Below, one piece after another: positions 42,073 to 51,781 of a stretch of 64,000 bases of DNA (within the stretch, counting starts at the first letter, position 1; each line of letters begins with the position of its first letter). A program made the translations under genes and the position numbers. This DNA is from Spirochaetota bacterium (GTDB lineage Bacteria; Spirochaetota; UBA4802; UBA5550), in contig JAFGJK010000088.1 of assembly GCA_016929135.1 (NCBI GenBank), forward strand, positions 1-64,000, read 5' to 3'. The notes beneath the pieces are model-generated. The model was not told the origin of the DNA. It saw only the letters and a list, made by a program, of their open reading frames with translations, and ran no database searches.

Positions 42073-43893
42073 ATGAGTACAGGCAGTTACACAGAAAATA
42101 CCATGGCGGGGATCTTCCGTAACAGGGTATCCTCCCACGGGTCCCGGCAGTGCTTTCGCTACCGCGCCGGTACCGAATGGAAAGGGTACACCTATGCGGA
42201 AACGAAGGAGCTGGTGGATGCGCTGGCGTCCTACCTCATCAACAGCGGCATAAATCCCGGCGACAACATCGCCATCTATTCCACCAACAGACCGGAATGG
42301 GGCATCGCTGACCTGGCATCGCTGTCGGTGGGAGCGGCCGACGTCACCGTCTACCCCACCAACTCCGCGCCGGAAGCGGCCTATATACTCAAGGATTCCA
42401 ACGCGAAGGTCTGCCTCTGTGCGGGAAAGTTCCAGGTGGAGAACCTGCTGCAGGAGAAGAGCGGCCTCCCTTCGTTGCAGAGGATTATCGTGTTCGATGA
42501 CCTAGATTTTGCCGATCCCATGGTGGTCAGGTTCACCGAGGCGGTCGCCCAGGGGCGGGCGAACAACCGCGAATCGGAAATCGACAAGAGGATCCGCGGC
42601 ATCAATCCCGACGATATCATGACGCTCATCTACACCTCGGGGACCACCGGGAACCCCAAGGGGGTCATGCTCACCCACAACAACATGGTGAGCAACGTGC
42701 TGCAGTTCTTCGAGCACCATCCCTTTCCCGAGGATTTCGACGCCGTCGCCCTGTCGCTGCTCCCCCTTTCCCATTCCCTGGAGCGAACCATCGGTTACAA
42801 CTCCATGCTGTACTGGGGCGCCACGGCGGCCTACGCGAAGGGGGCCGACACCCTCCTGGAGGATCTGCGCGACATTCGCCCCACGTGCTGCGTCTACGTG
42901 CCGCGTGTGCTGGAGAAGCTCTACGAGGGGGTGATGTCGAAGCTGAAGGATGCCCCCGCCTCGAAGAAGATGATATTCTCCTGGGCCCTGAAGACCGGCA
43001 AGAAGGCGATACCCTACATACTCTCGAGCAGCCCCATGCCCTTCCCCCTGGGCATGAAATACCGGTACGCCGACAAGCTGGTCTTCTCGAAGCTGCGCGA
43101 GGCGCTGGGGCTCGACCGCAACAAGGTGATCGGCATCGGCGGCGCCCCCCTCTCCGTGGAGATCTACGAGTTCTTCGAGATCATGGGGCTGGAGATCCAC
43201 CTGGGATTCGGCCTCACCGAGACCTCGCCGGTGACGCACCTCAACACCTTCTCGTACATCAAGAGGATCAAGATGGACACCTCCGGTCCCGCCCTTCCCA
43301 GGACCGAGTGCAGGATCGCCGAGGACGGGGAGGTCCTGGTGCGAGGGCCCCAGGTCATGAAGGGCTACTACAACAGGCCGGAGGACACCAAGGAGGTCTT
43401 TACGGACGATGGCTGGTTCAAGACCGGTGACATCGGCATCATCGACGAGGACGGCTACCTGAAGATCACCGACCGCAAGAAGGACATCATCGTCACCGCC
43501 GGCGGCAAGAACGTGGCCCCCCAGGTGATCGAGGGGATGTTCATCCAGCATCCGCTGATCGAGCAGATCGCCGTGATCGGCGACATGAGGAAATACCTGG
43601 TGGCCCTCATCGTCCCCGGGTTCCCGGAGCTCGCCCGTTGGGCGAAGTCGAAGGGGATCGTCGAGACCGATCCCGAGAAGCTGGTGAAGCTTCCCGAGGT
43701 GGTGGCGCAGTACCAGAAGGCGGTGGACGAGCTGAACAGGCCGCTGGGGCGCGTCGAGCAGATCAAGAGGTTCGCGATCCTGGGGCATCCTTTCACCCAG
43801 GAGACCGGCGAGCTCACGCCGACGCTGAAGGTGAAGCGGAAGGCGGTCTTTAAAAAGTACCAGGACCTCATCGAGTCAATGTACGTGGAGTAA
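42073..43893 (+). CDS. AMP-forming long-chain acyl-CoA synthetase
   Basis: A 606-residue adenylate-forming enzyme that should activate long-chain fatty acids to acyl-CoA by way of acyl-AMP. The P-loop is YTSGTTGNPKGVMLTHNN (about residues 188-205). The fatty-acid tunnel/AMP motif is GFGLTETSP (about 376), then DGWFKTGDIG (about 445) and the C-terminal hinge DRKKDIIVTAGGKN (about 468-482). The long-chain type is inferred from overall length and the FadD15-like layout. AAGGAG lies six bases before the ATG. It stands alone with a strong hairpin after it. Confidence 0.92.
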   Translation: MSTGSYTENTMAGIFRNRVSSHGSRQCFRYRAGTEWKGYTYAETKELVDALASYLINSGINPGDNIAIYSTNRPEWGIADLASLSVGAADVTVYPTNSAPEAAYILKDSNAKVCLCAGKFQVENLLQEKSGLPSLQRIIVFDDLDFADPMVVRFTEAVAQGRANNRESEIDKRIRGINPDDIMTLIYTSGTTGNPKGVMLTHNNMVSNVLQFFEHHPFPEDFDAVALSLLPLSHSLERTIGYNSMLYWGATAAYAKGADTLLEDLRDIRPTCCVYVPRVLEKLYEGVMSKLKDAPASKKMIFSWALKTGKKAIPYILSSSPMPFPLGMKYRYADKLVFSKLREALGLDRNKVIGIGGAPLSVEIYEFFEIMGLEIHLGFGLTETSPVTHLNTFSYIKRIKMDTSGPALPRTECRIAEDGEVLVRGPQVMKGYYNRPEDTKEVFTDDGWFKTGDIGIIDEDGYLKITDRKKDIIVTAGGKNVAPQVIEGMFIQHPLIEQIAVIGDMRKYLVALIVPGFPELARWAKSKGIVETDPEKLVKLPEVVAQYQKAVDELNRPLGRVEQIKRFAILGHPFTQETGELTPTLKVKRKAVFKKYQDLIESMYVE

Positions 43894-43904
43894 CGCCGGA
43901 GCGA

Positions 43905-43939
43905 CCGGGTATCCCGGGGCGCCGCCCCGGGATACCCGG
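43905..43939 (+). terminator. Very stable hairpin after the acyl-CoA synthetase gene
   Basis: Perfect 16-base arms CCGGGTATCCCGGGGC / GCCCCGGGATACCCGG with a 3-base loop, 11 bases past the stop. No T-run follows, so it may stabilise the mRNA end rather than terminate by itself. Confidence 0.65.
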
Positions 43940-43988
43940 CCTGACCGTTCGGCGGTGGGCAGAGAGAAATCATCACAGAGGTTATGCC

Positions 43989-44267
43989 ATGTCCAAACAG
44001 TACCAATCGGGGATTTTCTGCAGGACGGTCCAGTGCGAGCGCCATGCCTTCCTGGAGAACAAATCGGGAGAGGACTACCTGCGGGCGAAAAGGGAGCACT
44101 GCCGCGACTGCAATGCCTGGATGTTTTTCAGCTGGCTCAACGACAACAGCTGGCAGATACTCCACAGGTCGCCGGAGATGTCGCCGAAGGAGCTGGCGGC
44201 CCGTCTCCGGGGGATGGACCCTGCTGCCGCGGCGGACCTTACCCTGGAGGACATCCTGAGCCTGTAG
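43989..44267 (+). CDS. Small zinc-finger-like protein of unknown function
   Basis: A 92-residue soluble protein with two cysteine pairs, FCRTVQCERH (about residues 10-19) and HCRDCNAW (about 37-44), that could bind one zinc ion. The C-terminal half is helical (PKELAARLRGMDPAAAADL). AGAGG lies upstream of the ATG. No family recognised. The PspC gene starts 204 bases downstream. Confidence 0.6.
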   Translation: MSKQYQSGIFCRTVQCERHAFLENKSGEDYLRAKREHCRDCNAWMFFSWLNDNSWQILHRSPEMSPKELAARLRGMDPAAAADLTLEDILSL

Positions 44268-44471
44268 CCGCGGTACCGCGCCCCGGGGGAGGTTGTCGCC
44301 TCCGCCGTACCGCACTCGCGGGCGGGGCCCGGGATGTTTTTGCATGGCGGCACTCCTCCCCTCCGTTCACTGCCAATCATCAAAGCCTCTTGACAGGCCG
44401 TGGGTGCCGGTATATGATTCATCGGGCCGCACCGCCGGGCGGCCGCAGACTTTTTCGCGAGGAGGAACCGT

Positions 44472-44657
44472 ATGGCCCTGAAGAAATCGAGAAACAGGAT
44501 GATCGCCGGCGTCTGCGGCGGCATCGCCGAGTGGGCGGGGCTGGACCCGACCCTGGTGCGCATACTCTACGTCCTTGTGTCCATCCTCTCCGCCGCCTTC
44601 CCCGGCATCCTCTTCTACATCATTCTCATGATCATAATGCCCTCCGGCGACAGTTGA
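44472..44657 (+). CDS. PspC-domain membrane protein
   Basis: A 61-residue stand-alone PspC domain. The hallmark RMIAGVCGGIAEWAGLDPTL (about residues 9-28) precedes one strong membrane helix (about 30-55). Family members sense or respond to inner-membrane stress, as with phage-shock protein C. GAGGAGG lies six bases before the ATG. No pspA or pspB is adjacent. Confidence 0.9.
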   Translation: MALKKSRNRMIAGVCGGIAEWAGLDPTLVRILYVLVSILSAAFPGILFYIILMIIMPSGDS

Positions 44658-44763
44658 GGGCGTGCCGGCGTATCGGGGGCCCCCTTCCTCCGCTGAAAAA
44701 ATGCAACCGCACACAGCAGTTTCCGGTCATTCTTTGCATCACGCCAAGAAGGAGAACACCGCC

Positions 44764-45408
44764 GTGTCCGCAATGACTATCCGTATCAACGAGCCTGCAT
44801 CGTGCCTGACCCACCTGCTGGGATTCGTCGCGGCGCTGGCGGGGCTTCCGGTGCTGCTCACGGGGGGCTCCGGGGGCGCGAGGATGCTCGCCCTGGCCCT
44901 CTACGGCTGCTCGGTGATGTTCCTGTTCTTCGCCAGCGCGCTCTACCACGCCCGCAAGGAGGAGGAGAACGGCGGCTCGCTGCTGCGCAAGATCGACCAC
45001 CTGGCGATCTACGTGATGATCGCCGGCACCTATACCCCCTTCGTGTACCAGTACCTCTCCGGGGGGTGGCGATGGGGGATACTCCTGGCCCTGTGGCTCC
45101 TGGTGGCGGCGGGCTTCGCCCTGACCTTCTTCTTCATCCGGGCGCCGCGCTGGCTCACCACCGGCTCCTACGTGGCCATGGGATGGATCGCGCTGGTGCC
45201 GGCCCGGCAGCTGATCGCGGCGATGCCGGGCAGGGTGATGCTCCTCCTCCTGGCCGGGGGTATCTGCTACACCGCCGGGGCCCTCATCTATGCCCTTAAG
45301 CGCCCCGACCCACTGCCGGGGAGGTTCGGGTTCCACGAGGTATTCCACCTCTTCGTCCTGGCCGGCGCCGCGGTTCACTACGCGGCGGTGCTCCGGTATC
45401 TCCGGTAG
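44764..45408 (+). CDS. Hemolysin III / PAQR-family membrane protein
   Basis: A 214-residue seven-helix protein. PAQR zinc-site motifs are present: SALYHARKEE (about residues 58-67), KIDHLAIYVMIAGTYTP (about 74-90) and FHEVFHLFVLAG (about 188-200, HxxxH). Family members may act as ceramidase-like hydrolases in the membrane. The true start is probably the GTG with AAGGAG nine bases upstream; ATG four codons later is the alternative. Confidence 0.87.
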   Translation: MSAMTIRINEPASCLTHLLGFVAALAGLPVLLTGGSGGARMLALALYGCSVMFLFFASALYHARKEEENGGSLLRKIDHLAIYVMIAGTYTPFVYQYLSGGWRWGILLALWLLVAAGFALTFFFIRAPRWLTTGSYVAMGWIALVPARQLIAAMPGRVMLLLLAGGICYTAGALIYALKRPDPLPGRFGFHEVFHLFVLAGAAVHYAAVLRYLR

Positions 45409-45590
45409 GTCAGAAATCCCGGAGGGGAGCGGCGACCCGGCGCATCTTCGCAGGCGCCACCGGAAGCCGATCGTCGTCGGCGCATTTTCCCCGACGTAGA
45501 TCCTTTCCTCCGCGTCTGCCGGTATCATTGCCTGCGATATGCCAATGTCCGTCGTGCCCTTCGGTGAAAGCCTGGAGGGCACTCCCGGAA

Positions 45591-46952
45591 TCAGAACAGC
45601 GTATTCTGTACCTGCTCCAGCAGGTGCTGCATCATACTCCTGCTGTTTCCGTGTATTGACCGCAGAGGGCGGCGCTCGTGGATGCCGAATACCCGGCCCG
45701 TCGTTGACCGCAGGTGGTGCGCCGGCAGGGGCGCCCGGTTGCGATGCAGAGTCATGATAAGTTCGTCACGGTGTCCCCTTTGATGTGCCATGGTGCAGGC
45801 CAGTCGCTCCTCCTCCCCCGCGAATTCGCGGTAGGCGTCCCCGCGGCCCGGTGGTGCAATGGCATTAAAATGCTTCATTGATTCCCCCGTGGCCAGAGAA
45901 TGACGGAACCCCATCGCTCCCGGATCCTCTCCGAGCGCCAGGGAGAAGAGGTACGCCCTGGCGCACCGTTCGCACCCGTGACACCACCGGTCATGCCGCG
46001 TCAGTTCCATGTGGCAGCTTGTCCGTAATTTCGAGAGATCGGTGAAATGTTCGTGCAGGAGGTAATGGATTGCGAAATCCCCTAGGCCGCCGATGAGGTT
46101 GTGGACCGATACGGCCCCCCCGGTGGACAGTGTTGCGATGGAGCGCATGATCGCGGTAGCGTGCCTGCTTTGCATGAAACGGCGCGGCGCGGTAATGCCG
46201 CATCGGTGTACGAATGGGAGCGAATTCATGAGCTCGTTGTTCAATATGATGCTCGGCGAACCGTAAAATTCGCAGAAGGGGAGCATGGCGAGCAGGTACA
46301 TGAAATGAGCCTGTACCTGGTAAAGACGGGTCCGCGGCATGCCGAGCACTTCGAAATCGGACAACAGCTGTATCTCGTTTTCCACTCGCCGGGTCTTGAG
46401 CCCCGTGGCCCGGTACAATTCAGGCGATTTCGACTGTTTCATCTTCCAAGCCCTGGGAAGCATGAATTCATTGATCATCACCGGGATGACACGGCATCCC
46501 AGGCGCAACAGCAGTCCAAGGCTGAGAAGGCTGTCCTTGCCGAAGCTGAAGGGAATGACGCACATCCGCCTGTTGGTCTTGTTACGGGCCTGCCTTCGTT
46601 TCCCCTCGCGCCCAGCGAAGTCCCTCTTCATGTCTCTCCAACGGCGCGTTATGGACCGGGGGTTTTCCTCCGGTATCTCTTCCGTCATGTTGGGGATGGA
46701 TTGCTCGAAACTGTAATTGTACAGCTTGTAAAAGCGCGGCCGGGCAGTGGCATAGGTCACACGGGGCGATTCCACGAGCATCGGAACCGCCAGCGTGGCG
46801 ACATAGGCAATTTCATTGAGAAGGAAATCCTTTCCCGAATAGGGGTGCCATATTTCTTCGGGGAATCTGATTTCATAGGGAACCGCGGTTGATACCTCTC
46901 CGTCGAGGTGCACCGCGATTCCCCGCGCCGTCAGGTGTGCGTCGATGTGCAA
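45591..46952 (-). CDS. PP-loop ATP-pyrophosphatase-like enzyme (MurL-like architecture)
   Basis: A 453-residue protein. An N-terminal domain without known similarity (about residues 1-125) precedes a PP-loop, PFSFGKDSLLSL (about 133-144), which binds ATP in N-type pyrophosphatases. A cysteine cluster WCHGCERCARAYLFSLAL (about 336) near the end resembles the C-terminal W-C-x-x-C-x-x-C of MurL-type muropeptide epimerases and related enzymes. It probably activates a carboxyl or amide with ATP; the substrate is unknown. The apparent start is a TTG without a clear ribosome site, so the true start is uncertain. Confidence 0.65.
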   Translation of the reverse strand: MHIDAHLTARGIAVHLDGEVSTAVPYEIRFPEEIWHPYSGKDFLLNEIAYVATLAVPMLVESPRVTYATARPRFYKLYNYSFEQSIPNMTEEIPEENPRSITRRWRDMKRDFAGREGKRRQARNKTNRRMCVIPFSFGKDSLLSLGLLLRLGCRVIPVMINEFMLPRAWKMKQSKSPELYRATGLKTRRVENEIQLLSDFEVLGMPRTRLYQVQAHFMYLLAMLPFCEFYGSPSIILNNELMNSLPFVHRCGITAPRRFMQSRHATAIMRSIATLSTGGAVSVHNLIGGLGDFAIHYLLHEHFTDLSKLRTSCHMELTRHDRWCHGCERCARAYLFSLALGEDPGAMGFRHSLATGESMKHFNAIAPPGRGDAYREFAGEEERLACTMAHQRGHRDELIMTLHRNRAPLPAHHLRSTTGRVFGIHERRPLRSIHGNSRSMMQHLLEQVQNTLF

Positions 46953-46980
46953 TAAAAACTATCCGTTCAGATCTGATGCC

Positions 46981-47232
46981 CTAGGCCACCGGTGCGGTCC
47001 CATGTCTCTTGATGACCTGCTTCTGGCTGAGCTTCCCCTTGTTCTTCATCTTGTCCTGGTCGATGGCCTGTACGTTTGATTTCGCTGTCGCTGCCTGGCC
47101 TTTTCCCGTGACGGACTTTACTTCCTTGCTTGTTTTCTCCTCGGCAAAGGAATGGGATGAGTGGCTTGGCGTCAGTGACACGGCCACGAAAGCGGTGATG
47201 ATTGAAACCAGTGCGATGAATGCTCTCTTCAT
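46981..47232 (-). CDS. Small secreted Lys/Gln-rich protein
   Basis: An 83-residue protein with a clear signal peptide (cleavage near SFAEEK, about residue 31) and a short basic, polar mature part rich in Lys, Gln and Ala. No family recognised. AAGGAG lies eight bases before the ATG. An AT-rich leader upstream holds the palindrome TCAAATGGCATTTGA (47338-47352), a possible operator. Confidence 0.6.
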   Translation of the reverse strand: MKRAFIALVSIITAFVAVSLTPSHSSHSFAEEKTSKEVKSVTGKGQAATAKSNVQAIDQDKMKNKGKLSQKQVIKRHGTAPVA

Positions 47233-47415
47233 GGGACATTCTCCTTATTACTGTGGAATGTAAAAAACCGACCCTGACGCTGAAGGCATCGGGGCGTCGG
47301 CAACAATGACACTGAAATGTATTATGACAGGAATTGATTCAAATGGCATTTGAAATGACAACAATTTTTTTTCAAATAAATGAATATTCCTGCCAGTTCC
47401 GATATCTCCGGCAGG

Positions 47416-47796
47416 TCAGGTCTCGCCGAGCGGCGGGAGGGGCCAGAGCTCGTCGCACTCCTCGGCGGAGAAGGAGGGGGACGCCGCACTGAGGTAACGC
47501 AGCAGGACGGCGCCGGTATTGACGAGGCCGTGCGTCGATCCCGAGGGAATGAAGACGCAGTCGCCGGCAGCCACCTCCTCCTCGCTCCCGTCCACCGTCA
47601 TGATGCCGGACCCCTGGAGGATGTAGTACATCTGCTCCGGTTCGTGGCTGTGGCGGTGCTGAAGGCCCCCCGGCTGCATCTCCACCAGGGTCACCGCCAG
47701 GTTCCGCGAGCAGGTGGTCTTCCGGGAGATCAGGAGAAATGATTCTATGTCGTCTCGCCGGTAGCGCGGCGATGAGCCTCTGGTAACTCGTATCAT
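47416..47796 (-). CDS. Cupin-domain protein
   Basis: A 126-residue single cupin_2 barrel. Motif 1 reads HRHSHEPEQMYYILQGSG (about residues 45-62) with His, His, Glu metal ligands. Motif 2 reads GDCVFIPSGSTHGLVN (about 76-91) with the last His. It could be an isomerase, a dioxygenase or a sensor; no substrate clue. GGAGG lies five bases before ATG 47796, which rules out the earlier in-frame GTG. Confidence 0.87.
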   Translation of the reverse strand: MIRVTRGSSPRYRRDDIESFLLISRKTTCSRNLAVTLVEMQPGGLQHRHSHEPEQMYYILQGSGIMTVDGSEEEVAAGDCVFIPSGSTHGLVNTGAVLLRYLSAASPSFSAEECDELWPLPPLGET

Positions 47797-47831
47797 GTGA
47801 TCCTCCACTACATATTCATGCCGCCGTGTCG

Positions 47832-49088
47832 CTACCGGGGTTCATCATCCCCGATCATCTCCAGCATCGCCAGTGCCGCCAGCACTGCCTTGGGGACGAA
47901 GGAGGAGATCAGGGCGTACTCCTGCTCCTTCGATCCGTCCGGGGATCCCTCGGAGCAGTGGGCGTTGCCACCCGCGGCTCCCAGCCCGTCCAGCACCGGC
48001 ACACGGTTCCACAGGTAGTTGCCGTCGGAGAGGCCGCCCCTGAACTCTTTCAACACGCTACTGCCCATGGCCGCCGCAGCCCTGCGGCAGCAATCGAAGA
48101 GCTTCCCTGTGGCCGGGTTTTCCGGCCACGCCGGGCAGCGCTGGGTGAGGGTCACCCTGGTGGATGCCGTGAATCTGCCGTCGGCACTGGCGAGCCCCGG
48201 CATCCCCTGCAGCGCCAGTATCCGGGCGATCCCCTCCTCCAAAAGCACCGGGTCGAAGGCGCGAATCTCCGCCTCCAGGGATGCGTGGTGCGGCACGCGG
48301 TTCAGGGGTCCGCCGCCGCTGACGCTGCCGATGTTCACCGTGACGTCCCGCTCGTAGTCGGTGATGTCGTGAAGTTCCCGTATGGCCGCGGCGAGCTGCA
48401 CCACGGCGTTCGCCCCGGAGCGGTGGTCCACGCCGGCGTGGGCACCCCTGCCGAGGGACTCCACCAGGAAGCTCGCCCGGCCCTTCCGGGACGTGACGAG
48501 GCGGTACTCGCCGTCACCGGAATCCCCCCCCTCGAAGATGAGGCAGGCGAGGGGGGATCGGCCCAGTCGCTCGACGCAGAGATCGCCGAAATCCGAGGAC
48601 TCCGTCTCCTCGGAGGCATCAAGGAGCAGGTGCCAGGCGATCCCCTCGAAGGCCGGGGCCGCCAGGTGCGACAGCACCTCCATCGCCATGAGGATGATGA
48701 GGGTGCCCCCCTTGACGTCCACCGTGCCGGGGCCGTAGACCCTGTCCCCGAGGATCCTGAAGCGGAAATCGTTGCGCACCTCCTCCTCCGGGGGAAAGAC
48801 CGTGTCCAGATGCGACACCAGGCCGATGGACCTGCCGCCCCCCCTGGCGAGGTGAAGATGATGACCGTATTCCCGGTGGACCGATTTCACCCGCTCGGTG
48901 GAAAAGCCGAGCCCGGTAAAGATCCCGGCGGTGAGGTCACCCAGGCGGTCCACGCCGGCCGCGTTGGCGGTGTAGGAGTTGATCGCCACCATCTCCCCCA
49001 GGAGGTCCATGTAGCGCTCCATGCGTCCGTCGAGAAACTGTTTCATGGGGCCGGCAAGGCCGGCGCTGCGGCTTCCTGTGCTGTTCAT
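47832..49088 (-). CDS. M20-family metallopeptidase (CPG2/ArgE-like)
   Basis: A 418-residue zinc peptidase. Metal and catalytic motifs run in order: SHLDTV (about residue 91), GTVDVKGG (about 121), DASEETES (about 157), FEGGDSGDG (about 182) and GNAHCSEG (about 386). A dimerisation domain lies between. It should remove an amino acid or acyl group from a peptide-like substrate. The start is unclear: ATG 49088 is chosen, TTG 49124 is possible; neither has a good ribosome site. It ends 36 bases before the cupin start. Confidence 0.87.
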   Translation of the reverse strand: MNSTGSRSAGLAGPMKQFLDGRMERYMDLLGEMVAINSYTANAAGVDRLGDLTAGIFTGLGFSTERVKSVHREYGHHLHLARGGGRSIGLVSHLDTVFPPEEEVRNDFRFRILGDRVYGPGTVDVKGGTLIILMAMEVLSHLAAPAFEGIAWHLLLDASEETESSDFGDLCVERLGRSPLACLIFEGGDSGDGEYRLVTSRKGRASFLVESLGRGAHAGVDHRSGANAVVQLAAAIRELHDITDYERDVTVNIGSVSGGGPLNRVPHHASLEAEIRAFDPVLLEEGIARILALQGMPGLASADGRFTASTRVTLTQRCPAWPENPATGKLFDCCRRAAAAMGSSVLKEFRGGLSDGNYLWNRVPVLDGLGAAGGNAHCSEGSPDGSKEQEYALISSFVPKAVLAALAMLEMIGDDEPR

Positions 49089-49361
49089 GAACTGCAGGAT
49101 CTCAGCGGGAATGGAAAAAGTCAAGATAAATGCCGCGGCGTTCCCGCCCCGGTGCCGATGATGCCGACCGTGGAGATGAATATTATTTCCCGGACGTTGC
49201 GATGAGCGGGATTATTAGTTTGATTATCTGGATTTTCTGCGTACATTGTTTTTGTCGCGGTTTCTCGGCCGTGAGAATATTGTTCTTTGTTCGAACCGTT
49301 CCCCCGCAGGGCGGGATAACAATCTGGAGTGTACTTGAGTATCAACCTGGGGAGGTGCCGC

Positions 49362-50855
49362 ATGTCCGGTTTCAGGGAGTATGACAGGTACGATGCCACG
49401 GGGCTCGCCGAGCTGGTGAGGAAGAGAAAGGTCGCGCCCCGGGAGCTCTGTGAGGAGGCCATCGCGCGGATCGAGCGGCTGAACCCGCTGCTGAACGCGG
49501 TGATTACCCCCCTCTTCGACGAGGCCAGGGCCCTCACCGCCGGGACCCTTCCGAAGGGGCCCTTCACCGGCGTCCCCTTTCTCTGCAAGGACATCCTCCA
49601 GGCCCAGGAGGGGGTGAGGATGTCGATGGGGAGCCGGTCGATGATGGGCCATGTCGCCAGGAGCGACAGCGAGCTGGTGCGCCGCTTCAGGAGGGCAGGG
49701 ATGATAATCCTCGGCAGGACCAACGTGCCGGAGTTCGGGCTCATGCCCTTCACCGAGCCGGCCGCCTTCGGCCCCGCCCGGAATCCCTGGAACACCGGAC
49801 GGACCCCCGGCGGCTCAAGCGGGGGATCGGCCGCCGCGGTGGCGGCGGGGATCGTTCCCATGGCGGGGGCGAACGACGGGGGGGGCTCCATCCGCATCCC
49901 GGCCGCCTGGTGCGGCCTCTTCGGTCTCAAGCCCAGCAGGGGGAGGAACCCCCTGGGGCCGGAATACGGAGAGTACTGGCAGGGTGCGGTGGCGGAGCAC
50001 GTGCTCACCAGGTCGGTCCGCGACAGCGCCGCCATGCTGGATGCCACCTGCGGGGAGGACGACGGGGCCCCCTATGGTATCGCCCCGCCGGAGCGGCCGT
50101 TCCTGGCGGAAACCCGGAGGAGTCCGGGGAAGCTGAGGATCGCATTCTGTACAAAATCCCCGCTGAAGAGCGAGGTGCACCACGAGTGCGTGAAGGCGGT
50201 GTTGGAGACCTGCTGGCACCTGGAGCGTCTGGGACACCGCGTCGAGGAGAAGGAGGCCCCGGTGGACGGCGTCGCCCTTGCAAAGGCCTATTTCTCCATG
50301 TACCTCGGCGAGGTGGCGGCGGACATGGACTGGATCGGCGAGACAAGGGGGCGACGGGTGCGGCGTGATGAGTTCGAGCCGGTCACTTGGATTCTGGGTA
50401 TGCTGGGGAGGATCACCCCGGCATCGGAGTTCGTGGAGGCCCGCCGCCTGTGGGGAGTCGCCGGCAGGGCCATGGGCCGCTTTTTCCGGGAGTACGACCT
50501 CTATCTGACGCCGTCGGTGGCGTGCCCGCCCCTGACGATCGGCGAGCTGCAGCCGAAGCCGGCGGAGAAGGTTCTGATCCGGGCGGTGAACGCCCTGGGG
50601 CTCGGGAGGCTCATCAGGGCCTCGGGGATGGTGGACCGGCTGGCGGTGGAGAGTCTGGCGAAGGTCCCCTTTACGCAGCTGGCCAACCTTACGGGACTCC
50701 CGGCAATGTCGGTGCCGCTCCACTGGACCGAGGACGGCCTGCCCGTTGGTTCCCACTTCATGGCACGGTACGGGAACGAGGCCCTGCTCTTCCGACTGGC
50801 TGCCCAGCTGGAGAAGGCGGTTCCCTGGAACAGCCGCAGGCCCGGGGCAGTATAG
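49362..50855 (+). CDS. Amidase-signature family enzyme
   Basis: A 497-residue amidase. The Ser-cisSer-Lys triad is visible: Lys in FLCKDIL (about 73), cis-Ser in [14 protein letters not shown] (about 150) and nucleophile Ser in DGGGSIRIP (about 174). Such enzymes hydrolyse amides from fatty-acid amides to GatA-type transamidation substrates. No gatB or gatC is adjacent, so a stand-alone amidase is more likely. GGAGG lies seven bases before ATG 49362. Confidence 0.9.
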   Translation: MSGFREYDRYDATGLAELVRKRKVAPRELCEEAIARIERLNPLLNAVITPLFDEARALTAGTLPKGPFTGVPFLCKDILQAQEGVRMSMGSRSMMGHVARSDSELVRRFRRAGMIILGRTNVPEFGLMPFTEPAAFGPARNPWNTGRTPGGSSGGSAAAVAAGIVPMAGANDGGGSIRIPAAWCGLFGLKPSRGRNPLGPEYGEYWQGAVAEHVLTRSVRDSAAMLDATCGEDDGAPYGIAPPERPFLAETRRSPGKLRIAFCTKSPLKSEVHHECVKAVLETCWHLERLGHRVEEKEAPVDGVALAKAYFSMYLGEVAADMDWIGETRGRRVRRDEFEPVTWILGMLGRITPASEFVEARRLWGVAGRAMGRFFREYDLYLTPSVACPPLTIGELQPKPAEKVLIRAVNALGLGRLIRASGMVDRLAVESLAKVPFTQLANLTGLPAMSVPLHWTEDGLPVGSHFMARYGNEALLFRLAAQLEKAVPWNSRRPGAV

Positions 50856-50873
50856 CGAGAATCGTGTAACGGC

Positions 50874-51713
50874 ATGAAAACGTCCCGGCGCACATTCCCC
50901 GCACAAGGATGGGCCCTGTCACTCTCCACGATGCTTCTGCTTCTCGTCCCGGCAGGCGGTACGCCGTCGACCGGGGACAATACGGTCACGGTCGTCATGA
51001 AGGGCCGGAAGTTCATCCTGTTGAACGAGGACCTGCCGCCCGACAGCCGGGGCCCGGTGATGCGGGGCACCCTGGCGAAGCCCGCCGCGGTTCACATCGG
51101 CGGGAACAGGATCGTCTTTGCCGGCGGGAGCGGAATAACCTTCTATGTGTCCGGTGACGTCGGAGGGGGATACCTGGCCGGGGAGCATCTCCTCCGCGCG
51201 GGGAGATACCGGCTCAGGTTCCGGCGGGGGACGCCGCTCGATCTCCATGAATCGGGGGCGCTCCAGAAGGGGTACCTTGAGGGTGATCAGTCGCTGCGGG
51301 TGGGGGCGCAGCGCATCACATTGAAGGGGGGGGATGAAGAGCCGGATTACGTCGAGTTCTATCCATCGGGACGCCTGGCGAGGGGGACCCTGCCGAAGAA
51401 GCACCGGCTCACCGTGGGGAAGAACAAGCCTGTCCTGACGGGCGATGAGTACCACACCGTGGAATTCTCCCCCGCCGGGAGGGTGCTGCGGGGCTACCTT
51501 GTTCGCTCGCAGCGCGTGATGGCCGGGGACCTGCCGCTGCTCCTGGAATGCACTGTCGAATTTTCGGAGAACGGCAGGATTCTCAGGGGGGTCCTGTCGC
51601 AGGACCTCCGGTTCCGGGGGTTGCAGTTTCGTCAGTTCCAGACGGTCGTTTTTTCATACGACCGGAAGGGTGCCCTCGTCGCGATCGGCATCTACCGTCA
51701 CCCGGAGCGGTAG
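50874..51713 (+). CDS. Secreted protein with MORN-like tandem repeats
   Basis: A 279-residue protein with a signal peptide (about residues 1-30). From about residue 85 at least five units share the plan F-x-x-x-G-x-L-x-x-G-x-L followed by a short strand and V-G or A-G: for example YPSGRLARGTLPKKHRLTVG and SPAGRVLRGYLVRSQRVMAG. The pattern is like MORN repeats, but units vary from about 30 to 45 residues. A beta-rich rod is inferred; no catalytic residues seen. It follows the amidase by 18 bases. Confidence 0.65.
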   Translation: MKTSRRTFPAQGWALSLSTMLLLLVPAGGTPSTGDNTVTVVMKGRKFILLNEDLPPDSRGPVMRGTLAKPAAVHIGGNRIVFAGGSGITFYVSGDVGGGYLAGEHLLRAGRYRLRFRRGTPLDLHESGALQKGYLEGDQSLRVGAQRITLKGGDEEPDYVEFYPSGRLARGTLPKKHRLTVGKNKPVLTGDEYHTVEFSPAGRVLRGYLVRSQRVMAGDLPLLLECTVEFSENGRILRGVLSQDLRFRGLQFRQFQTVVFSYDRKGALVAIGIYRHPER

Positions 51714-51781
51714 GATGTTTCCACAATGAAGACGGACGCTGTGGCGGCCGCATACTGTCAAAGGAGATGGAGGAGAGCAAC

